This document shows positions 57,247 through 64,000 of a stretch of 64,000 nt of DNA, one piece after another. How positions within the stretch are numbered: position 1 is the first letter of the stretch; each line of letters starts with the position of its first letter. Position numbers and translations under genes: made by a program. This DNA is from Poa pratensis (taxonomy: Eukaryota; Streptophyta; Magnoliopsida; Poales; Poaceae). Under the pieces are notes generated by a model. It did no database searches. It saw only the letters and a list, made by a program, of their open reading frames with translations, and had not been told where the DNA came from. The stretch covers positions 133,737,975-133,801,974 of the forward strand of contig CAMZMU010000041.1 in NCBI GenBank assembly GCA_947311845.1, given 5' to 3'.

Positions 57247-58738
57247 CTGTATGACCTCCTCGAGTGGCTCCTGCTGGAGCGATGGCGGTGTGAGCTTTTT
57301 CGACTGCTCCTTCCCCGAGGACTTCGACTGCGACGGTCCCGATCTGTATCTCTCCTTGGAGTTGCTTGTGGCTGGTGTATGGCTTGTGCTGCTATTGCCA
57401 GTTGTCTGTACAGTTGGAGGTGCTGGTCCCTCTTTGGGTCTCCTGCAGGAGGTTCGATTGTTCTGAGATAGGTGCCGAGCGTCATCAGCGCTCCGGCTGG
57501 CTTAGTAGGTATGGGGGCTCCTTCCGTGTCGACTGCCATAAAGGCTGGGTTTAGGTTTCGAGTGACCGCTGCACGATCTGCGTCTCCGAGGTTTATGAAT
57601 CGTGACCTACTCGCGGGATCGTTTCTACCTGTTGAATTCACAGACAACGCTCTTCGTAGAGCACTCGATATGCTGGCTTGCTTCTTGCGTTCTTCGAGTA
57701 CTGCTCGGTAGTTCTTCAACCATATCGATTCTTGCCACTGGAAATATTGTAAGGTCAATACCTCTTCCGGAGTTGCGTTTGCTGGTAGCATTGTGCAGCT
57801 TTCGATTACTCTGCTCACTTTTTCCGCCATCTCTGCAGTGATGGTCAACGTGGTTGTTCCGTCAGGCATGGTGACTGTGCAAGGGTACTCTGTAGGTCGA
57901 CGGCATGTTGCAGCTGCTGACGTTTCTGCTGTACTCGCGGTGTATACATGATACGGTACCACCCGATCTTCTGCCCATGTGTTGCTAATGCGCATTATGG
58001 ATTCGGCGTCGCCATCCAGGCTCATGTTGGAGTTGCTTTGCTTGCTGGGGTTTCTGTCGCAATCGAGTATATCTTTGAGTGCTTTGTCCAGGCCGTCCAC
58101 GTCGCAGGTGAATATCTCGTGGTTGGCACGGATTTCTGGGCCGTTGAGATCGGCGAGGTATATGTTGTCATCTATGTTCTCTTCGTTCCCCGCGGCGTCG
58201 TTGGAGTCGACGATGTCGTCGAGTGACTGATTGAGTTGTTTGGGCGGTACGCAAATTCGATCTCGCTTCTTCCAAATCTTTTTGCAACTTCGTCACGGAA
58301 CTCTTGCGAGGTCATGGACGTTGCAGAGTCGCTTGGTGATTGGATCGGGACGATCTGTGACGATGTCGCGCCCAAGATGGATGGTGTTGCAGTCGAAGCA
58401 TTGTTGATTGTCTCCATGTTGAGTGTCTCCACAACGAGTGGATCTAACAGGTCCTACACACCATCTTTATCGACAAAGAAGTTAAATTTTCCAACCGTAA
58501 TATCCAAACCTGATTCGAGTCCGGCGAAGGCTTGTTGAGCTTTCATCGAGTGTGGCGTGAGCCTCCTTGGAGATTTTGGCGAGTGATCACTTTTTGAATT
58601 GATGCTGGTAGATCTTACCGGCGAGTTGCTGTTTGCAACAGTGGTCGGTGATTTGCTTTTTGATGACGCAGTAGGCGAGTTACCTTGTGCAGATGCGATC
58701 GTCGGGTGGCCGCTTGATGATGGAACTGGCGAAACCAT
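57247..58738 (-). pseudogene. Y gag, N-terminal part, cut by Z
   Basis: The probable start is MVSPVPSSSGHPTI at 58738, 18 bases after the PBS. Ser/Thr/Pro-rich until QQAFAGLESGLDITVGKFNF; then an in-frame TAG between GV and DLLDPL near 58455; then TSQEFRDEVAKRFGRSEIEF and a frame change near 58195. The last stretch (ENIDDNIYLADLNGPEI, WLKNYRAVLEERKKQ) ends in an Arg/Ser-rich SR-like tail (RDRRSRSPRGRSSRKSSH). The Z insertion falls within this tail at SHSRRSY/NNSSD, and the protein resumes at 45148. The function is structural Gag. Confidence 0.82.
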
Positions 58739-58755
58739 GAGCCCAATACTACCTT

Positions 58756-58773
58756 TTCCCACAGACGGCGCCA
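58756..58773 (-). other. Y primer binding site
   Basis: TGGCGCCGTCTGTGGGAA on the minus strand, two bases from the LTR. It sets the element orientation. Confidence 0.85.
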
Positions 58774-58775
58774 AT

Positions 58776-59247
58776 TGTCGAGGTGTGGCCTCGGCAAGTC
58801 CCATGGTTGCTATACCTAGGGTTGATTGTGTGGTAGAGAACGCGTAGTATCGTGGAATCGATGGCTGACAAGCGGGATTTACCCAGGTTCAGGGCCCTCG
58901 AGTGAGGTAAAACCCCTACGTCCTGCTTGTCTGTATTGATTATGCGGATATGAAGGTTACAAGGGTTCGGCGAGTTGCTGATCTCGCCGAGGTGTTGGTG
59001 GCTATGGATTGCTTACCTTGATCGATCACCCTCCCAGCCTTTATATAGGAGGCTGGGTCTCGGGAAACACAACCGACCAAGGTTACATGTATGAAAAGTC
59101 TTAACCGACCATAACTCAATCTAACTTGGGAAGCACTCCTCGTCTCGGGCCTTCCTTCGTGGGCTTCGATTAATCTTTGGGCTTCTTTGATCATCACGTG
59201 CACCAGGTACCTCTAAGTTAGGGTACCCGCAGAGTATAACCTCATCA
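58776..59247 (-). repeat. Y 5' LTR
   Basis: 472 bases; minus-strand TATA box (TATATAAA) at 59040-59047. The TACAT duplication follows at 59248-59252. Confidence 0.93.
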
Positions 59248-59252
59248 TACAT

Positions 59253-60328
59253 AGACTTGCTATCCAACGCATCTATGTCTAAATAATCCACCTTCCGGTT
59301 AGCATCCGCACCCCTTCCGGTATTGAGTTGCAAATAACAGATTATTGCATGAAGTAAAGTGTGTAATGTAAACAATGCAAATGACACGTAGACAATGCAT
59401 CATTATTTTATCCCTAGTGGCAACAGCACATCCACAACCTTAGTCGTTTCTGTCATCTCGAGCCCAGATTACTGGAGGCATGAACCCACTATCTAGCATA
59501 AATACTTCCTCTTGGAGTTACAAGCATCTACTTGGCCAAAACATCTACTAGCAACAGAGAGCATGCAAGATCATAAAGAACATAAATAGATAGATTGATA
59601 AACAACTTGCTCATAGTATCAATATTCATTGGATCCCAGCAAATACAACATGTAGCATTACAATAAGATGATCTTGATCATGTTAGGCAGCTCACAAGAT
59701 CTAAACATGGAGGTACAAGGTGGAGAGACAACCATCTAGCTACTGCTATGGACCCGTAGTCCAAGGATGAACTACTCACGCATCACTCCGGAAGTAGGCA
59801 TGGCGGTGTAGAAGCCTCCGGTGAGGATCTCCCCTCTGGCAGGGTGCCGGGAAGAGCTTCAGAACCCTCCCGATCTAGGGTTGACGACGGTGGTGGCGAC
59901 GGAACTTTTCGTGGAATATGATCGGTGTTTTTGTGGTTTTTGGGACATCGGGAATATATAGACGAAAGGGCGGCGTCGGGAGGCAACCGAGGCGGCCACG
60001 CCAGGGCTGGGCGCGGGCCCACCCCCTACCGCGCCCTAGGGTGGCGTGGTTACCTCGTGGCCCCACTCCGTCTCCCCTTCTGGCTTCTGGAGTCTTCCGA
60101 TGAGATATTTGCACACGTTGATTTTCGTCCAATTCTGAGAATATTTTGCGACTAGCTTTTCTGAAAGAGAAAAACAGCAGAAAACAGGAACTGGCACTTC
60201 GGCATCTTGTTAATAGGTTAGTCCCAGAAAATGCATAAAAATGCTATGAAGTGTAAATAAAACATGTAGCGATTGGTATAATAATAGCATGGAACATCAA
60301 AAATTATAGATACGTTTGAGACGTATCA
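59253..60328 (-). repeat. W 3' LTR, inner part
   Basis: Continues the W LTR on the far side of Y and ends at the TGATACGTCTC terminus (plus-strand gagacgtatca at 60328). Confidence 0.88.
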
Positions 60329-60344
60329 AGTATCCCCAAGCTTA
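60329..60344 (-). other. W polypurine tract
   Basis: TAAGCTTGGGGATACT on the minus strand, touching the LTR start. Equivalent to 31827-31841 in X. Confidence 0.8.
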
Positions 60345-62894
60345 GTTCCTGCTCGTCCTCGAGTAGGTAAACGATAAAAACAACATATTTTTGAAGTGAC
60401 ATGCTACCAACATAATCTTGATCAAATAGTAATGCAAAGCACATGAACTGAAAGAAGTGATCCAAGTCAATGGTCTATAGTTTGCTAACAAGTAAATAAG
60501 GAGTAAACAAAATGAATCATACAAGTGCAAACTTTCATGAATAATACTTTGGAGACAATGGAGCTATAAGAGTTTGCATTAAAGTTAGCTCACAAAGCAA
60601 TAGATTCTAAATGAAAGTGTTTGACTAACACAAAGGAAGATTTAGTTTTAGCACTGGCTTCAACTTTAACATATTTATATCATGGATATTGTCAAGGCAA
60701 AGTAATGCAATAAGTCAAACATATCATTATATAACAACTGTTGTACCAAAGTTGACACTAGTGTTTGCTTGTGGAGATAGAAAGAAGTAGGAAAACTGAC
60801 TCAACAATAAAGTAAAAGAAAGGCCCTTCGCAGAGGGAAGTGGGATTAAATCATGTGCTAGAGGTTTTTAAGTTTTTGAAAGCATATAGAGAGTATAAAA
60901 ATATATTTTAAGAGGTGTGTGTTAGTGATCAACGAATCAGTAAATAGACAATACTTTAAGTCACAAGTTAACCAGACCTTACAAGAGCGGCTCCCATGAA
61001 GGACGTTATTTCTACCAACGGGTAGATCGTCCCTCGTTCTCTTTTGTTTATACACTTATGAACATTGCTTGACTGATTTCTCAGGGGCAAAAAGATGTGA
61101 AGAGAATTAATGGTTAAAGTTGTAATTAATTGGGACTGGACTCCCCGTTGCCAGCTCTTTTTACAAAATTATTGGATAAGCGGATGTATATGCCACTAGT
61201 CCAGGTGTAAAGTCTGATCAACAAGTGAAATAAAGACCATCTACCACATCCTCATGAGCTTGTAAATAGTGACACAAAAAGGAGTAGTAACAGTTTTGAA
61301 TATTTTAAAGGTAGCACATGAAAATTTTACTTGGAATGACAAAAAAATACCACATAATAGCTAGTTATGGTGGACACAGATGGCATGGATTTTGGCTCAA
61401 GGGTTTTGGATGTATAAGCAGCATTCCCGCTTAGTACAGAGTTTAGGCTATCAAGGTTATTTAAGCAAACACAGACTGTCAACCGGTACAGCAAGAACTC
61501 ATATAAAAAAACATGCATGAAAAATTACAAGACTCCACATTGTCTTCCTTGTTAACCAAAACTTTTCACTAGAAAATATCTAGACTTTGGAACTACCAAT
61601 GATACAAATCAAATATCAACAAGCTTTATAGTAGTTCTTCACTAATAGCCTTTACTTACATGATACACAAGTCTAAACATTACTTACTTGGTAACTCAAA
61701 ACAATTGACAAGTATCAAATTACTCAAGACAGTGATCTACAAGACTTATGTAAGCATTTTATACCACATGCATAGCATTTTCTGTTCCAACCAAACACCA
61801 ATCAACTTATTTGAATAACTCTCCAAACAAATATAAGTGAAGCAAGAGAGTACTTTCTTCAAAAGAAACTAATAGCTCTGACAAGAGATATATGAAACAG
61901 AGAGTTAGAAGCTTTAGCAGTAGCTAGACAAGAATACTCAACAAATATAAGTGAAGAACAAGAGTATTCCAATGAAAAAGCGAAGCGTGTCTCTCTCCCA
62001 AACAAGATTGCTAGGATCCAACAAGTATAGAGCAGCAAACAAAACAAAAATAAACTGAAAACAAAAGCACACTGACGCTCCAAGAAAAGTACATATAATG
62101 TGAAGAAATAAAATATAGTCTCACTAGAGATGACCTGATAGTTTGTTGACGAAGAAGGGGATGCCTTGGGCATCCCCAAGCTTAGACGCTTGAGTCTTCT
62201 TGAATATATTGGGGAGATCCATGGGAGCTTCCCCAAGCTTAAGCTTTTCACTCTTCTTGATCTTATAATATCATCCTCCTCTCTTAACACTTGAAAACTT
62301 ACTTCACACCAAAACTTAACATTTTTCTCATTAGCGGGTTAATGCATCAAAACAAATAATCTCACTTAGTTCTGTAAGGACACAAATTCATAAGCAATCA
62401 TTTTCAAATATTAGCTACTGTTACTAGGCTTAAGTGATGCTCTTTCACCTTAAAAGAAATCACTCAACACTTGTAAAAGAGAGAATGCAAAACAATGACA
62501 GAATCTATCAAAACCAGAATAGTCCGTAAAGATGATTTTTTGGGACACTTACGTCGCTCAAATCGAAAAACTTTAGTCGTACTAAAGTTGTGTACATATC
62601 TCAGGAACACGCAAAAAAATTGGCAGATATTACAAATTTTTCTGATTTTCTACGGCGAGAAACGGTGACGTTACAGAAATCTGTTCCTGTGCAGTAATCC
62701 AAATATAGGTACCATCTTGTCATAAGAGACTTTTCTTGGCACAACAAAACAGCAAATAAAAGATACAAAGGAGTTGTTTCTGAAGTAAACATTCTCCTTG
62801 ACTCAATAAAGAAAAATAACAGAAAGTAAAAACAATGGTTTGCCTCCCATAAGCGCTTCTCTTTAATGCCTTTTAGCTAGGCATGAAACATGAA
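60345..62894 (-). other. W internal non-coding region
   Basis: Colinear with V 31916-33703 and, reversed, with X 29267-31826. No pol domains on either strand, supporting a pol-less family. Confidence 0.7.
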
Positions 62895-63442
62895 TCAAGT
62901 ATTGTCAAGACCAAAAACATCAACATTATAACTTGCCCTAACAATAGTATCAAAAGGGTGTTTCATCCTTCTTCTAGGGAAGTGTTCCATACCTTTCCTG
63001 AGTGGGAATTGAAATTTTATATTCCCCTTTTTCATATCAATAACATCACCAACAGTTCTAAGAAAAGGTGTTCCCAACACAATAGGACAAGAAGGATTGC
63101 ATTCAATATCCAAAACCACAAAATCAACAGGGACAAGGTTATTGTTAACCATAATAAGAACATTATCAACTCTCTCCAAAGGTTTCTTCATAGAAGAATC
63201 AGCAAAGTGAACATCCAAATCACATTTTTCCAAAGGTCCGAGATCAAGGATATCATAAAACTTTTAGGCATAACAGAAATACTAGCACCAGAAAATTGCT
63301 CTTTCATAACAAGATTTAACAGTGCAGGTTTAATTTCATAGAACTCTGCTGTGGTAGCAGGAGGAGCAATATGTGTGCTTATGAAATCATTGTTGTTTGT
63401 GCTAGTGAAGTCACACAACTTAGTGTTTTCAGGATTACTCAT
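62895..63442 (-). pseudogene. W gag-protease with internal deletion
   Basis: Starts MSNPENTKLCDFTS at 63442. After NLVMKEQFSG it jumps directly to ASISVMPKSF, losing about 510 codons that X retains, including the gag core and the catalytic Asp of the DLGAS protease motif. The junction lies in a 12-base direct repeat (GGTGYTAGTATT) present at both breakpoints in X. A later frameshift near 63250 separates it from MEKCDLDVHFADSSMK, VPVDFVVLDIECN and TPFLRTVGDVIDMK, ending TGA at 62895-62897. It gives the uninterrupted form of the region where S inserted in X. Confidence 0.88.
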
Positions 63443-63624
63443 TTTAGCAAAATTAAAACAGAACAAAAAAATAACAAACCGAAATAAACTAAATGCAGGA
63501 ATTTAATTTTTTTGTGTTTTGGGATTTTAGCAGCAAACAAGATAAAATAAAATAAACAAAGCAAAATAAAAACAACGTAATGAGATTGGAAGTGTGAGAC
63601 TCCCCTATATGGAGATTCTAGTGT

Positions 63625-63641
63625 CCCCGGCAATGGCGCCA
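63625..63641 (-). other. W primer binding site
   Basis: TGGCGCCATTGCCGGGG on the minus strand, one base from the X-family consensus (G to A). Confidence 0.82.
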
Positions 63642-63652
63642 GAAAAATGTCT

Positions 63653-64000
63653 TGATGGCGTGTTAACGATAGAGTGTTTTATTACTTCCCAGCAACAGCA
63701 CCAAAAGATCTGCTTGTTGACCGTGACAACACACGTTTGTTGGGAGAGCCCAAGAGGAAGGTATGATGTAGTGCAGCAGCAGTTTTCCCTTGAAATATGA
63801 CCAAGGTTTATCGAACCAGGAGGACACGGAGGTTCTTCAGAAGGTTGTCAGCGGCACAACTGACGTGGAACCTGCACACAACACAAGCAAACTAATTTGC
63901 CCCAACGAAACAGAGAGGTTGTCAATCTCTCCGGCTTGCTGAAAACAAAGGATTAAACGTATTGTGTGGAAAACAGTAATGAGTGCAGAAAGTAACAGAG
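63653..64000 (-). repeat. W 5' LTR, 3'-terminal part (runs off the window)
   Basis: Begins tgatggcgtgttaacgatag on the plus strand and is homologous to 36005 onward. Confidence 0.9.

Larger units (their letters stand above)
36559..59247 (-). mobile_element. Element Y: Tat-type gypsy, gag-protease plus antisense gene, no pol
   Basis: LTRs of 473 and 472 bases at 36559-37031 and 58776-59247 are flanked by a perfect TACAT duplication (36554-36558, 59248-59252). A PBS next to the right LTR and a purine tract next to the left one set the orientation as minus. Excluding the nested Z, Y is about 10.6 kb. It codes gag and a DGGS-type protease on the minus strand and a multi-exon gene on the plus strand. 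RT, RNase H and integrase are absent. Several tandem repeat arrays occupy the non-coding parts. Confidence 0.92.
36005..64000 (-). mobile_element. Element W: X-family retrotransposon (minus), extends past the window
   Basis: On the minus strand: 5' LTR (63653 to beyond 64000), PBS 63625-63641, gag-protease with a large deletion, about 2.5 kb of non-coding internal DNA, PPT 60329-60344, and a 3' LTR from 60328 to 36005 split by Y. The LTR boundary at 36005 (tgatgcgtgttaac) matches that at 63653 (tgatggcgtgttaac). In the first 200 bases the two LTR copies differ at roughly a dozen positions, making W the oldest of the W/Y/Z stack. Confidence 0.88.

Noticed and set aside
60858..61518. Short minus-strand ORFs in the internal part of W
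   Set aside because: They are not conserved between W, V and X and no domain is recognisable.

Overview
The window looks like an intergenic stretch of a large grass genome, most likely Triticeae (wheat, barley, Aegilops). This is inferred from the repeat content: long-LTR Ty3/gypsy elements, a CACTA end with a gccgacggc-type subterminal array, a PIF/Harbinger copy and foldback MITE-like DNA, stacked into one another. I see no intact host gene. The only host-like coding sequence is the 3' part of a DUF295 (KIB1-4 beta-propeller) gene that stops exactly at a retrotransposon end. Family names such as Sabrina or Fatima cannot be fixed without a library, so elements are labelled by letter and lineage.

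Layout. 1-2563: right end of a CACTA element with eight exons of a Ptta/En/Spm-type gene. 3399-3738: foldback element. 4483-6640: complete PIF/Harbinger transposon with TAA target duplication and a dead transposase. 6966-7693: LINE and LTR fragments. 7707-31857: element X (+), an Athila-like gag-protease element without pol. X is split by T (7832-21740, a chromovirus with 4 kb LTRs, TSD AAGAT) and by S (25435-29195, a solo LTR, TSD TGAAG). 31916-34666: element V (-), a rearranged relative of X whose internal part faces that of X as a 1.8 kb inverted repeat. 35407-36004: DUF295 fragment. 36005-64000+: element W (-), same family as X. The 3' LTR of W is split by Y (36559-59247, -, TSD TACAT), and the gag of Y is split by Z (45149-57246, +, TSD TTGTA/CTGTA).

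LTR similarity agrees with the nesting order. The W LTR ends differ most, the Y LTRs differ at about a dozen of 473 positions, and the Z LTRs appear identical apart from one indel in about 520 bases.

The most interesting biology is in Y and Z. Both are Tat-type Ty3/gypsy elements, and each carries a multi-exon gene on the strand opposite gag-pol. In both, that gene has an N-terminal PF04195-like ('putative gypsy type transposon') region, a low-complexity middle, a coiled coil and a C-terminal domain. Z keeps an open 1057-residue pol with an inactive-looking first RNase H and a second, complete-looking RNase H. Y has only gag and protease and would need enzymes in trans from a Z-like partner. 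Y also holds a 48-bp tandem array in which every unit repeats a sequence like its own polypurine tract.
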